A DNA stretch of 64,000 nt from Neptunicoccus sediminis (GCF_001719615.1 NZ_MDVX01000011.1:186001-250000); one strand, 5' to 3'. Positions 1-8,766 are shown, numbered from the stretch's first letter. Notes: generated by a model not told the origin, from the letters alone. Program-made: numbers and translations.

Positions 1-716
1 CGCACGCGGGTGTCTTTCATCCACGCGCCGACGATCTCGGCAGCGTCGCCAGTGACCACGTTAAAGACACCTTTGGGCAGGCCCGCCTGCTCGCCCAGTT
101 CTGCAAGGGCCAATGCGGAAAACGGTGTTTCGCCGGACGGATGGGCCACGACAGTACACCCCGCCGCAAGTGCAGCACCGGCCTTGCGGGTCAGCATGGC
201 CGAAGGGAAATTCCACGGTGTCACAAGGGCCGCAACCCCGACTGGTTCGCGCCAGACTTCGACCTCTGCATCCGGCAGATGGGAAGTGACACCTTCGATA
301 TTCGGGCGGCGGGCTTCTTCTGCGTAAAACTCGAAAAACGCAGCGGCATAGTCGATCTCGCCGCGGGACTCCGAAATCGGCTTGCCCTGTTCTGCCGTCA
401 TAATCTGCGCAAGGTCTTCTTTGTGTTCCAGCATCAAGTCATACCAGCGCCGCAAAATACGTGACCGGTCCTGTGGCAGCAAACCGGACCAATGGGAAAA
501 AGCGGCTTGCGCGGCTGTGACCGCATCTTGCGCATCCTCTGATCCAAGGCGGGCGACTTTGCCAAGCACCGCCCCATTCGCCGGATCGGTCACGGGGAAA
601 CTGTCCTGCGTGCGCCCCGCTGTCCAGACGCCGTCCACATAGGACTGTTCGCGAAACAGGGGGGGCCAAGCCAGTTGCGGAATGCCGGCGGGCGGGAAAG
701 TTGCGTGCTGTGTCAT
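1..716 (-). CDS. ssd: Succinate-semialdehyde dehydrogenase family protein (partial, ectoine cluster ssd)
   Basis: NAD(P)-dependent aldehyde dehydrogenase, N-terminal 238 residues only; the gene runs off the left edge, so the catalytic Cys and Glu are not visible. Visible family motifs are MTAEQGKP, TPWNFP and GLPKGVFNVVTG, as in GabD-type enzymes. In described ectoine clusters an ssd gene next to asnC oxidises aspartate semialdehyde to aspartate, the last step of ectoine catabolism; this role is inferred from context. The nucleotide-binding Lys that normally precedes Pro-Ser/Ala in this family is His here (VVAHPSGETP). The start is the ATG before TQHATFPP. It lies downstream of asnC on the same strand. 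Confidence 0.85.
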   Translation of the reverse strand, partial: MTQHATFPPAGIPQLAWPPLFREQSYVDGVWTAGRTQDSFPVTDPANGAVLGKVARLGSEDAQDAVTAAQAAFSHWSGLLPQDRSRILRRWYDLMLEHKEDLAQIMTAEQGKPISESRGEIDYAAAFFEFYAEEARRPNIEGVTSHLPDAEVEVWREPVGVAALVTPWNFPSAMLTRKAGAALAAGCTVVAHPSGETPFSALALAELGEQAGLPKGVFNVVTGDAAEIVGAWMKDTRV

Positions 717-853
717 TGGGTCTGATCCTTCGTTGCAGGGCCTGTTTCGCGCAGGGTAATGCAAGGACGGGGGAGGGTGCTTCGGGATTTGCCGCCACGA
801 TCCGAGGATTTTTCGCCACAGCGGGGGGCGCGGGCGATGATTTTTCGGTGGTC

Positions 854-1339
854 CTATTGCGTATCGAACAGCAGATCAAAGGGCAGGGGCGTCTGTTTTA
901 CCGCTTTGGTCACGATATAGGTGAAATACCGCGCAAGCCCCGCGTCCTGTTCCAGCACCGTATCCATAAGCCGCTGGTAACTTTCTATATCGCGGCTGAT
1001 GACCTGCAACAGATAGTCAAATCCGCCGCCCAAAGCCCAGCATCCGGTTATTTCGTCATGGCTGTCCACGATGGCTTCAAAAGTCTGGAACGCCTCGGCC
1101 TTGTGGCTGGCCAGCTCTGCCAGCACAAAGACGGTGACATGAGGGGCAAGCTGGCGCAATTCGAAATCGGCGTGATAGCCTTTGATCAGACCGGAGCCCT
1201 CCAGCCGTTGCAAACGGTCCCAACAGGCGGTCGCGCTCAGATTCACCCGTTCCGCGAGGGCGGTTTTTGAGATCCGCCCCTCGGTTGCAAGGGTCTTGAG
1301 AATGGCGATGTCACGCCGGTCCAGTTTGGTAAAGCTCAT
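854..1339 (-). CDS. asnC: Lrp/AsnC family transcriptional regulator
   Basis: 161-residue Lrp/AsnC regulator: N-terminal winged helix-turn-helix (LDRRDIAILKTLATEGRIS through ATACWDRLQRLEGSGLI, about residues 5-50) followed by a RAM ligand-binding domain (VTVFVLAEL to the C-terminus). A longer in-frame opening to 1432 exists, but the family starts with a short leader before LDRRD, so the ATG at 1339 is chosen. An asnC gene beside ssd is a standard part of described ectoine-degradation clusters, where it acts with EnuR; here it is divergent from enuR, with 65 bases between the starts, so the shared region probably carries both promoters. It likely responds to an ectoine-derived amino acid, by analogy only. 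Confidence 0.9.
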   Translation of the reverse strand: MSFTKLDRRDIAILKTLATEGRISKTALAERVNLSATACWDRLQRLEGSGLIKGYHADFELRQLAPHVTVFVLAELASHKAEAFQTFEAIVDSHDEITGCWALGGGFDYLLQVISRDIESYQRLMDTVLEQDAGLARYFTYIVTKAVKQTPLPFDLLFDTQ

Positions 1340-1404
1340 GTCCCAGTCATGGGCAGGACGGGAGGGCTTGTCAATTGTACTGATTATAGTGAGTATCCCC
1401 CACC

Positions 1405-2784
1405 ATGACAAAGTGGCTTCCAGACCCCGCATCCATCACCCGTCCGGCCTATCGTTCGCTGGTGCAGGCCATCGAACTTGCGATCCAGCATGGAGAGTTG
1501 AAACCCGGCGACCAACTGCCCCCGCACCGCAAGCTGGCTTTCGATCTCAAACTCAGCGTTCAGACCGTCAGCCGTGCCTATGACAAACTGACAGAGGCGG
1601 GCAGGGTCGTGGGGGAAGTGGGGCGCGGAACCTTCGTGCGGGGGGCGCAGGATGAAATCCCCGTGCCCTTTGTCAGCCGGACATTGGCGGGGAAGGTCCT
1701 TGATATGTCCATGATAAAGCCGGTGCTGGATCAGACCCATGACATCGCGATGGAAAAGGTCTTGCGCAGCATGGCCCGGTCCCTTCCTCCGGCTGTGTTA
1801 TCGGGGTTTCGCCCAGCCGAACCCCAAGACGGCGAAGCGGATTCCGCGCGGTGCTGGCTGCGGCTTTGCGGTCTGGATACGGGCAGTTCGGGTGTGGTAG
1901 AGACGAACGGCAGCACCAGCGCCATGAGCATGGCGCTGATGACTGCGGCGCAGGCAGGTGATTTGGTTCTGGCCGAGGATGTGGGCCATCACACCCTGCG
2001 CTCTCTGACGCGGTATTTGGGGATGCGGTTGGAAGGTGTGCGGGTGGACGGGGACGGAATCTGTCCCGAAGCTTTGGAGCACCGTTGCCAGCAAGAGCCT
2101 GTAAAGGCGCTATATTTAATGCCGGGCGGAACTAATCCTTTGGGGTTTGTGATGTCCGCGCAGCGGCGGGCGCAGGTTGTTGATATTGCCCGTCGCTATG
2201 ATATTCTGATCGTGGAAAACCATGCCTGGGGGCCTTTGCTTCAGGGACCACCACCCCTTGCAGCGCTCGCGCCGGAGCGGGTTTTGTACTTTACCAGCCT
2301 GACCAAATCCATCCTGCCCGGATTGCGGGTCGGGTATTTGGTGGTGCCGGATCATCTGGCGCGGGCAGCGGCGAACCGGCATCTGGTAATGAACTGGATG
2401 GCCACCAATTTGATGACAGAAATTGCCCACCGCTGGATTATGGATGGCACTGCCAACACCCTGCTGGAGCGGCAACGGGTGTCTTTGTCAGAACGCGCCG
2501 CTGTTGTGGAAAATCTGTTTCGCGGGCTTGACTATAAAATGGCGCCGGGCGGGTTGCACGTCTGGCTTGATACGGTGGATGCCGAACAGGAACAGCGCCT
2601 TCTGGACACCGCCCGCCGGATGGGCGTCGCTGTGGCAGCGGGGGCAAGTTTCAGCATCGGCCCGCATGAGAATCACACAGGCGTTCGGATCGCTCTGGGC
2701 GGGCTCGGTTTTCCCGATTTCTCGCAAGGGCTTCGGATAATTGCGGGCATTATGCGCAGCGAACCGTCATTCAACCCGTCCTAA
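1405..2784 (+). CDS. enuR: MocR/GntR-type PLP-dependent ectoine regulator EnuR
   Basis: 459 residues. N-terminal GntR winged helix (ITRPAYRSLVQAIELAIQHG, then LSVQTVSRAYDKL, about residues 11-80) fused by a linker to an aminotransferase-like domain. The PLP-binding Lys is Lys301 in the motif FTSLTKSILPGLRVGY. EnuR of described Roseobacter clusters is a repressor whose PLP-bound domain senses ectoine breakdown products such as N-alpha-acetyl-diaminobutyrate. Here it is the first gene before the uehABC transporter, as in Ruegeria pomeroyi. It is divergent from asnC. The fit of family and context makes EnuR the best call; other MocR regulators share the same architecture. Confidence 0.9.
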   Translation: MTKWLPDPASITRPAYRSLVQAIELAIQHGELKPGDQLPPHRKLAFDLKLSVQTVSRAYDKLTEAGRVVGEVGRGTFVRGAQDEIPVPFVSRTLAGKVLDMSMIKPVLDQTHDIAMEKVLRSMARSLPPAVLSGFRPAEPQDGEADSARCWLRLCGLDTGSSGVVETNGSTSAMSMALMTAAQAGDLVLAEDVGHHTLRSLTRYLGMRLEGVRVDGDGICPEALEHRCQQEPVKALYLMPGGTNPLGFVMSAQRRAQVVDIARRYDILIVENHAWGPLLQGPPPLAALAPERVLYFTSLTKSILPGLRVGYLVVPDHLARAAANRHLVMNWMATNLMTEIAHRWIMDGTANTLLERQRVSLSERAAVVENLFRGLDYKMAPGGLHVWLDTVDAEQEQRLLDTARRMGVAVAAGASFSIGPHENHTGVRIALGGLGFPDFSQGLRIIAGIMRSEPSFNPS

Positions 2785-2804
2785 TACCGCTCGCGCATGG
2801 GTGG

Positions 2805-2875
2805 AATTGTCATGGTTCAATAATGACATTGACATGATTGTGATGGTTCTAAATGTTTAATTAATCATGACAATT
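2805..2875 (+). promoter_or_regulatory. uehA promoter region with candidate EnuR operator repeats
   Basis: The 141-base enuR-uehA gap holds two ordered repeat systems. A perfect 10-base inverted repeat, AATTGTCATG at 2805-2814 and CATGACAATT at 2866-2875, brackets the region. Inside, ATGGTTC occurs as a direct repeat at 2812 and 2843, 31 bases apart, about three helical turns on one face. A TTGACA box lies at 2829-2834 between the copies. MocR regulators commonly bind spaced direct repeats overlapping the promoter, so this is a likely EnuR target; binding is inferred. Confidence 0.55.
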
Positions 2876-2925
2876 TGTGCAGCACGGTCTTCGGGTCGTG
2901 TTTGTACGTGTTTTAGGAGGACTTT

Positions 2926-3945
2926 ATGTCTAATTTCAGAAAACTTCTCGCAGGGGGCATTATAGCCTCCGTTGCATCCGTTGCAGCGATGGGAACCGCA
3001 TCGGCGGATACATGGCGCTATGCCTTTGAAGAAGCGATGGACGAGGTGCAGGGGAAATACGCCCAGAAATTCAAGGAAGTGATCGAGGCCAATTCCGATC
3101 ACGAAATCCAGCTGTTCCCCTATGGCACACTGGGCGAAAGTGCCGACATTATGGAGCAGGCGCAGGCTGGCATCCTTCAGTTCGTCGACCAGTCACCTGG
3201 CTTCACCGGCGCGTTGATCCCCGAAGCGCAAGTGTTCTTTGTGCCTTACCTGCTGCCGGACAATGAAGAGGAACTGTTCGAGTTCTTCCGCAGCTCCAAA
3301 GCGGTAAACGAGATGTTTCCGAAACTTTATGCCGAACAAGGGCTGGAACTGCTGACCATGTTCCCCGAAGGCGAAGTCGGCATTACCACGCAAGAACCAA
3401 TCAGCTCTCCTGAAGATTTCGATCAGGTCAAAGTCCGGGTGATGACCAACCCGCTGCTGGTGGAAAGCTACAAAGCCTTCGGTGCAACACCCACCCCGCT
3501 GCCGTGGGGCGAGGTTTACGGTGCGCTGCAAACCGGCATCATTCAGGGGCAGGAAAACCCGACATTCTACATCCTGTCCAACAAGCTGTATGAGGTGAGC
3601 GAGCATCTGACCTATATCGGTCACAACAACTTCACCACCGCAGTGATGGCCAATCAGGATTTCTATCAGGGTCTGTCTGATGCGGACAAAGAGGTTGTGC
3701 AAAAGGCAACGGATGAAGCGTTCGAATATATCCTTGAATACCAGAAGGGCCAGACACAGGCCTCTATCGACGGGATCAAGGAAGCCAAGCCGGATTACAC
3801 GATCACCGTGCTGGAGGACGAAAAGCGTCAGCCTTTCCGCGATGCGGCTGCACAGGTTGAAGAAGCCTTTATCGAAATGACTGGCGACAGTGGCAAGGAG
3901 TTGCTGGACCAGTTCAAAGCCGATCTTGAGGCGGTCAAGAAATAA
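2926..3945 (+). CDS. uehA: TRAP transporter substrate-binding protein, ectoine/5-hydroxyectoine (UehA)
   Basis: 339-residue DctP-type periplasmic binding protein. It has a Sec signal peptide (FRKLLAGGIIASVASVAAMG, ending near ASA) and the conserved TRAP core PLPWGEVYGALQTGIIQGQE followed by NP. AGGAGG at 2915-2920 fixes the start. It captures ectoine and hydroxyectoine for the UehBC membrane pair; specificity is inferred from linkage to enuR and eutD, since DctP sequence alone does not define the ligand. A strong hairpin follows the stop, which would favour excess binding protein over permease. Confidence 0.88.
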   Translation: MSNFRKLLAGGIIASVASVAAMGTASADTWRYAFEEAMDEVQGKYAQKFKEVIEANSDHEIQLFPYGTLGESADIMEQAQAGILQFVDQSPGFTGALIPEAQVFFVPYLLPDNEEELFEFFRSSKAVNEMFPKLYAEQGLELLTMFPEGEVGITTQEPISSPEDFDQVKVRVMTNPLLVESYKAFGATPTPLPWGEVYGALQTGIIQGQENPTFYILSNKLYEVSEHLTYIGHNNFTTAVMANQDFYQGLSDADKEVVQKATDEAFEYILEYQKGQTQASIDGIKEAKPDYTITVLEDEKRQPFRDAAAQVEEAFIEMTGDSGKELLDQFKADLEAVKK

Positions 3946-3962
3946 CACCCCTCCAAGGGTTT

Positions 3963-4003
3963 ACGGTCCCCCGGTTTCTCGTCCGGGGGACCGTTCCATT
4001 TTT
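3963..4003 (+). terminator. Attenuating hairpin after uehA
   Basis: Perfect 12-base-pair stem ACGGTCCCCCGG (3963-3974) and CCGGGGGACCGT (3983-3994), with an 8-base loop, followed by TCCATTTTT. It sits between the binding-protein gene and uehB in the same operon. It looks like a partial Rho-independent terminator or 3'-end stabiliser that sets the binding-protein to permease ratio. Confidence 0.75.
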
Positions 4004-4037
4004 CAAATTCAAGTCATAGATGCGAAGGATTCCAACG

Positions 4038-4667
4038 GTGACGAACGCAAACCACGGGTCGCAGGAACAGTCGAACACCGATACCACCGGACTCGATGAT
4101 GCGCCGCTTGCGGCCTATGAATCCAGCCTGCCGGGGTTTCTTGGCACCATCGACAACGGCATCAGCCGCATTGAATCCCTGATGCTTGCCGCCGGAGTTC
4201 TGCTGATGGCGGCCAACACAATGTCAAATGTGGTCGGGCGTTTTGTTTTCCAAAGTTCGATTTTCTTTTCTGAAGAGCTCAACCGCATCCTGATCATCCT
4301 TATTACATTTGCCGGAATTTCCTATGCTGCGCGGCACGGACGCCATATCCGCATGTCTGCTATTTTCGATGCGCTGCCGTCAAAACTGCGCAAACCGCTG
4401 ATGATCCTGATCGCACTGGTCACAGCCGCCTTTATGTTCGGACTGGCATGGTACGCGCTGCAATATCTGCTGACACAGGCGGGGCGGGGCAGGGTGCTGC
4501 CCGCGTTGCAAATTCCGGTCTGGATGCCGCTGGTCTGGGTGCCGGTCGGATTTTTCATGACCGGACTTCAATACCTGCTGACCGCCGTCAAGAACATGAT
4601 CGAGAAGGACATCTACTTGTCCACCAACGTGCTGGAAGGCTACGACGATAACGAGCAGGAGATCTGA
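4038..4667 (+). CDS. uehB: TRAP transporter small permease subunit (UehB)
   Basis: DctQ-type small membrane subunit, 209 residues from the chosen start, with four predicted hydrophobic segments (around [41 protein letters not shown] and [12 protein letters not shown]). The motif [26 protein letters not shown] is split across the second segment and its loop, as in the family. An ATG at 4020 is in frame but has no ribosome site; GTG 4038 follows AAGGA by eight bases and is preferred. It works with UehC as the sodium-driven uptake unit for the solute delivered by UehA. Three bases separate it from uehC. Confidence 0.88.
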   Translation: MTNANHGSQEQSNTDTTGLDDAPLAAYESSLPGFLGTIDNGISRIESLMLAAGVLLMAANTMSNVVGRFVFQSSIFFSEELNRILIILITFAGISYAARHGRHIRMSAIFDALPSKLRKPLMILIALVTAAFMFGLAWYALQYLLTQAGRGRVLPALQIPVWMPLVWVPVGFFMTGLQYLLTAVKNMIEKDIYLSTNVLEGYDDNEQEI

Positions 4668-4670
4668 TCC

Positions 4671-5957
4671 ATGGGCCTAACCATCTTTTCAATCATGATC
4701 GTGCTTCTCCTGCTCGGCTTTCCGATGATGATCCCGCTGATTGTCGGCGCTTTTGTCGGATTTTTCATGCTGTTCGGCGGGCTGGACCAGATGGAAACCA
4801 TGATCCAGCAGATGATGGCGGGGATACGCCCTGCCTCTTTGATAGCTGTGCCGATGTTCATCTTTGCCGCTGATATTATGACACGCGGTCAGTCTGCGGG
4901 CCGGCTGATTGATATGGTGATGTCTTTCGTGGGCCACATGAAAGGCGGTCTTGCCGTATCGACGGCTGCGGCCTGTACTATGTTCGGGGCGGTATCCGGT
5001 TCGACGCAAGCCACTGTGGTGGCGATCGGTTCGCCGCTGCGACCGCGTATGTTGAAGGCGGGGTATAAGGACAGCTTCATTCTGGCGCTGATCGTAAATT
5101 CCTCTGACATTGCCTTTTTGATCCCGCCCTCGATCGGCATGATTATCTACGGCGTGGTGTCCAACACCTCTATTGCCGAACTGTTTATCGCGGGGATCGG
5201 GCCGGGGCTGCTGATCCTTGTGCTGTTTTCGATCTATGCGGTGATCTACGCCATCCGCAATGATGTCCCGACCGAGGAAAAAACAACATGGGGCCAGCGC
5301 GCACGTGCGGTGCAAAAGGCGCTTTGGCCGCTGGGATTTCCGGCCATCATCATCGGCGGGATCTACGGCGGGATTTTCTCTCCGACAGAGGCGGCGGCGG
5401 CCTGTGTGCTCTACGCGTTGGTGCTGGAAACCATCGTGTTCCGCTCGCTCAACTGGCACGGCGTCTACGAAACCGCCAAATCCACAGGATTGATCACCGC
5501 CGTGGTCTTTATCCTCGTAGGGGCAGGGGCTGCATTTTCTTGGGTCATCTCCTTCGCACAAATTCCGCAGGCGATACTGGGGTCCATCGGGATTGACGAA
5601 ATGGGGTCGATTGGCGTGCTCTTTGTAATTTCCATCGCCTTTTTTATCGGTTGTATGTTCGTCGATCCGATTGTGGTGATCCTTGTGCTGGTGCCGATCT
5701 TTGCGCCGGTGGTGAAATCCGTCGGGCTTGATCCGGTATTGGTGGGGACGGTGATCACTCTGCAGGTGGCCATCGGCTCGGCCACGCCGCCGTTTGGATG
5801 CGATATTTTTACGGCCATTGCTGTCTTCAAACGCCCCTACATAGAGGTCGTGCGCGGCACCCCGCCCTTCATCCTGATGCTGTTAAGCGTGTCCGTCGCG
5901 CTGATCTTCTTTCCGCAGATTGCCCTGTTCCTGCGGGATCTGGCATTCGCAAAATAG
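4671..5957 (+). CDS. uehC: TRAP transporter large permease subunit (UehC)
   Basis: 428-residue DctM-type permease with about a dozen hydrophobic helices. Typical family stretches include AACTMFGAVSGSTQATVVAIG near residues 100-120 (hinge of the first repeat), VNSSDIAFLIPPSIGMIIYG, and the second repeat VAIGSATPPFGCDIF. It forms the translocation channel with UehB and uses a sodium gradient to import ectoines. AGGAG lies about ten bases upstream of the ATG. usp follows 16 bases after the stop. Confidence 0.9.
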   Translation: MGLTIFSIMIVLLLLGFPMMIPLIVGAFVGFFMLFGGLDQMETMIQQMMAGIRPASLIAVPMFIFAADIMTRGQSAGRLIDMVMSFVGHMKGGLAVSTAAACTMFGAVSGSTQATVVAIGSPLRPRMLKAGYKDSFILALIVNSSDIAFLIPPSIGMIIYGVVSNTSIAELFIAGIGPGLLILVLFSIYAVIYAIRNDVPTEEKTTWGQRARAVQKALWPLGFPAIIIGGIYGGIFSPTEAAAACVLYALVLETIVFRSLNWHGVYETAKSTGLITAVVFILVGAGAAFSWVISFAQIPQAILGSIGIDEMGSIGVLFVISIAFFIGCMFVDPIVVILVLVPIFAPVVKSVGLDPVLVGTVITLQVAIGSATPPFGCDIFTAIAVFKRPYIEVVRGTPPFILMLLSVSVALIFFPQIALFLRDLAFAK

Positions 5958-5973
5958 ACCGGAGGAGACGCCC

Positions 5974-6414
5974 ATGTTCACCCATATCCTTGCGCCCTAT
6001 GACGGATCGGTCACGGCCAATCGTGCGCTTCACAAAGCGGCGGAAATGGCGCTGCTGACCGGTGCAAAAGTGACGCTGCTGACGATCTACCGACACCACT
6101 CTATGCTGGAAGCCTCGCTTTCGATGGTGCGGGTCAGCGATCCGGGCAATCTGGATGACGCCATGCGCGAACATGCCACCGAGATTATTAACCACGGCAA
6201 AGCGGTCATGGCAGAAGCCGGAATAACCAATTTACGTGCCTTCGTGCGCAATGGCAGACCGGCGCGGGCGATTACGGAGTTCGCCCAGAAACACGAAGCC
6301 GACCTGATCGTGCTGAGCAGTCGCGGGCTTGGCTCATCGGGGGACAGCTATCTGCTTGGAAGTGTCTCGCACAAGGTGATCGGGCTGGCAAAAATGCCGG
6401 TCCTTGTCGTCTAA
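5974..6414 (+). CDS. usp: Universal stress protein of the ueh operon
   Basis: 146-residue single-domain UspA protein. It begins FTHILAPYDGS and carries the ATP-binding signature SSRGLGSSGDSYLLGSVSHKV near the C-terminus, with the expected G-x2-G-x9-G-S spacing. A longer in-frame reading from 5920 overlaps uehC and is rejected; the ATG at 5974 has GGAGGA a few bases upstream. A usp gene directly after the TRAP genes occurs in the Roseobacter ectoine cluster and as teaD in Halomonas, where it modulates transporter activity in an ATP-dependent way. That role is assumed here. Confidence 0.88.
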   Translation: MFTHILAPYDGSVTANRALHKAAEMALLTGAKVTLLTIYRHHSMLEASLSMVRVSDPGNLDDAMREHATEIINHGKAVMAEAGITNLRAFVRNGRPARAITEFAQKHEADLIVLSSRGLGSSGDSYLLGSVSHKVIGLAKMPVLVV

Positions 6415-6577
6415 ACGTCGCTTTGGACCGCAATTTCAGCTCTAAAGGATTAATGTCTTTCTTATCATTGACATCGCGGCCGAAGGTGATGCCAATGAGC
6501 CCATCCTTACCGGTTGAATTATAGTCTATCGCTCCGGTTCGGACACATTCTGACATTCTTATTACCGGAGAAGCGCC

Positions 6578-7759
6578 GTGACGACATTTCAGGCCAATTT
6601 CACCACCACAGAATACCTGCGCCGGATCGACAAAACCCGCAAGGCTATGGCTGCCAAGGGGCTTGACGCCATTGTCGTTTGCGACCCGTCGAATATTTCG
6701 TGGCTGTCGGGTTATGACGGCTGGTCGTTCTACACCTATCAGGCGGTGATCCTGACGCATGAGGGAGAGCCAATCTGGTGGGGCCGTGGCATGGATGCAC
6801 TTGGTGCGCGGCGGACCGTTTTTATGGAAGACGACTGTATTCGCGGCTATGATGATACTTATGTGCAAAACCCTGAAAAACACCCGATGGAGGACCTTTC
6901 GGCGCTGTTGAAAGAGAAGGGTCTGGAAAAGGCGCGGCTTGGCGTGGAGATGGACAATTATTATTATGCCGCTGCTGCCCATGCGACCCTTGTCCGCGAA
7001 TTGCCCGAAGCGAAACTTCAGGATGCAACGGGGCTGGTGAACTGGCAACGGGCTGTCAAGTCAGAGCGCGAGATCGAATATATGCAGCGCGCGGGCCGGA
7101 TTGTCGAAGTGATGCACGAACATATTCTTGAAGTGGCCGAACCCGGCATGCGCAAAAACGATCTGGTGGCCGAGATTTACGCCGCAGGCATTCGCGGCGC
7201 GGACGGGTTCTGGGGCGATTATCCCGCGATTGTGCCAATGGCGCCTTCCGGCATGGACGCCACCGCACCTCATCTGACATGGGACGACCGCCCGATGGAA
7301 ACAGGCGAGGCGACCTTCTTTGAAATTGCAGGGGCGCATCGGCGGTATCAATGCCCGCAATCCCGCACGCTGTTCTTTGGCGAGGTTCCGCAGAAATACC
7401 GCGATGCGGAAGCCGCTGTCCTGGATGCGATTGATGCGGGGCTGGAACAGGCCAAACCGGGCAATCGCGCTGAGGATATTGCCAATGCCTTTAACGCAAC
7501 GCTGAACAAGGCAGGCTTTGAGAAGGACTCCCGCTGCGGCTATGCCATCGGCATCAGCTATCCGCCCGATTGGGGCGAGCGCACAATTTCCTTCCGCCGC
7601 GGCGATCAGACGGTTCTGGAGCCGGATATGACCTTTCACTTCATGCCCGCGCTCTGGCTGGATGATGGCGGTCTGGAAATAACCGAGCCGATCCGGATTA
7701 CCGAGACAGGCCACGAATGTTTCTGCAACACTCCGCGCAAACTGTTTGTGAAGGACTGA
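6578..7759 (+). CDS. eutD: Ectoine hydrolase EutD/DoeA (M24 pita-bread fold)
   Basis: 393 residues: an N-terminal creatinase-like domain (KAMAAKGLDAIVVCDPSNIS, SGYDGWSFYTYQAV) and a C-terminal M24 domain. It would open the ectoine ring to N-acetyl-2,4-diaminobutyrate. At the places where M24 metalloaminopeptidases carry Asp, Asp, His, Glu, Glu ligands, this protein reads EIAGAHRRYQCPQSRTLF and AIGISYPPDWGER, so the dinuclear metal site is absent, as in creatinase. The start is GTG 6578 with GGAG upstream. In described operons eutABC precedes it and eutE follows; neither occurs here. The 163-base gap before it may hold an internal promoter. Confidence 0.9.
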   Translation: MTTFQANFTTTEYLRRIDKTRKAMAAKGLDAIVVCDPSNISWLSGYDGWSFYTYQAVILTHEGEPIWWGRGMDALGARRTVFMEDDCIRGYDDTYVQNPEKHPMEDLSALLKEKGLEKARLGVEMDNYYYAAAAHATLVRELPEAKLQDATGLVNWQRAVKSEREIEYMQRAGRIVEVMHEHILEVAEPGMRKNDLVAEIYAAGIRGADGFWGDYPAIVPMAPSGMDATAPHLTWDDRPMETGEATFFEIAGAHRRYQCPQSRTLFFGEVPQKYRDAEAAVLDAIDAGLEQAKPGNRAEDIANAFNATLNKAGFEKDSRCGYAIGISYPPDWGERTISFRRGDQTVLEPDMTFHFMPALWLDDGGLEITEPIRITETGHECFCNTPRKLFVKD

Positions 7760-7777
7760 TTTTCAGATCGAAAAGCG

Positions 7778-7816
7778 CGGCGGTTTAGCGGTTTCAAGTA
7801 GCCCGAACCGCCGTTT
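7778..7816 (+). terminator. Possible terminator after eutD
   Basis: Inverted repeat CGGCGGTT (7778-7785) and AACCGCCG (7806-7813) with a 20-base loop, followed by TTTGCTGTT. It lies in the 74-base gap between the ectoine operon and the DUF1403 gene. The loop is long and the T-run short, so it is a modest candidate. Confidence 0.4.
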
Positions 7817-7833
7817 GCTGTTAGCCTTCCGCT

Positions 7834-8766
7834 ATGAAGCAGGCCAAAATCACCCCCGCAGCGCAAGACGTTGCTTTTGCACCCTTTCCCCGCTGGGCCG
7901 AACCTGCAAGCGGCCAATCCCCTGAGTCAGCGGCTTTTGCATCAGGGGCAGCGCTTTGCGTGTTGCACGGGTTGGTAACACACCACAGCGGCGCGGTGCC
8001 TGTCACACTGCTGCGCAACCGTCTGGCATTGCTGGCAAGCGAGTCGGCGCTGTGGATTGAAGGCCGCGCCGAAACGACCGCTGCGATCCGCGATGCGATG
8101 TACCTTACCCGGCCCGGCGATGGTATGGGCCCCGCCGGAGAGATGTATCTGCGCTGGCGCCGCACTGCTGCTCTACGGTTGCGGGGCAAGGACTGGATCG
8201 ACCCGTTTAACGAAATTCTGTCCAAACCCTTTGCAGAGGCATTGCCCCACTGGATCAAACAGACAGAGACAGCGGGCAGCCCCGTGGCGCAAGCTGTTGG
8301 TCTTATGCGACTTATCCTAGAGGCGGACCCGCGCGAAGAAGCAACCGCGATGATCTGCGCGGATGTCGTGCTCGCCCGCGGGTTTGGGTGGTCCGCCCCG
8401 CTGCCGCTGACTGCGTTGCATATGAGCCGCGCTGCCTTGCGCGAATTTCAGATCCTTGATGTCCATCTGCTTTTGACCCGCGCCGCCCGCACCGCAACGG
8501 GGCTGGCCCATGACCTTAGCCGCCGCGCGACCCTGTTACAGCAGGTTGCTCCGAAACTGCGTTCCAAAGGTTCGGATCATGCGGTCGCGCTGTTTCTGCA
8601 AGAAGACGCGATCTCGCCCGGAACCATGTTGTCGCCCGTCATCAAAGGCACCAAGACAGCCATGACGGATCGTTCGGCCCGCCGCCTTTGCGACCGTCTG
8701 GTCAGCCTTGGCGCCGTGAAGGAATTGACGGGGCGGGGCAGCTTTCGGCTCTACGGGTTGGCGTGA
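7834..8766 (+). CDS. DUF1403 family protein, coupled to ScpB-like protein
   Basis: 310-residue protein recognised as DUF1403, a family of unknown function found in alphaproteobacteria. It is mostly alpha-helical by inspection, without signal peptide or membrane segments. The last 33 residues (TDRSARRLCDRLVSLG then a GRGSFRLYG hairpin) look like a winged helix: a recognition-type helix followed by a two-strand wing. Its TGA overlaps the ATG of the scpB-like gene by one base, so the two are translationally coupled. An upstream Shine-Dalgarno is weak. Since kleisins such as ScpA also end in a winged helix and partner ScpB, a kleisin-like role is a speculation worth testing. Confidence 0.75.
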   Translation: MKQAKITPAAQDVAFAPFPRWAEPASGQSPESAAFASGAALCVLHGLVTHHSGAVPVTLLRNRLALLASESALWIEGRAETTAAIRDAMYLTRPGDGMGPAGEMYLRWRRTAALRLRGKDWIDPFNEILSKPFAEALPHWIKQTETAGSPVAQAVGLMRLILEADPREEATAMICADVVLARGFGWSAPLPLTALHMSRAALREFQILDVHLLLTRAARTATGLAHDLSRRATLLQQVAPKLRSKGSDHAVALFLQEDAISPGTMLSPVIKGTKTAMTDRSARRLCDRLVSLGAVKELTGRGSFRLYGLA

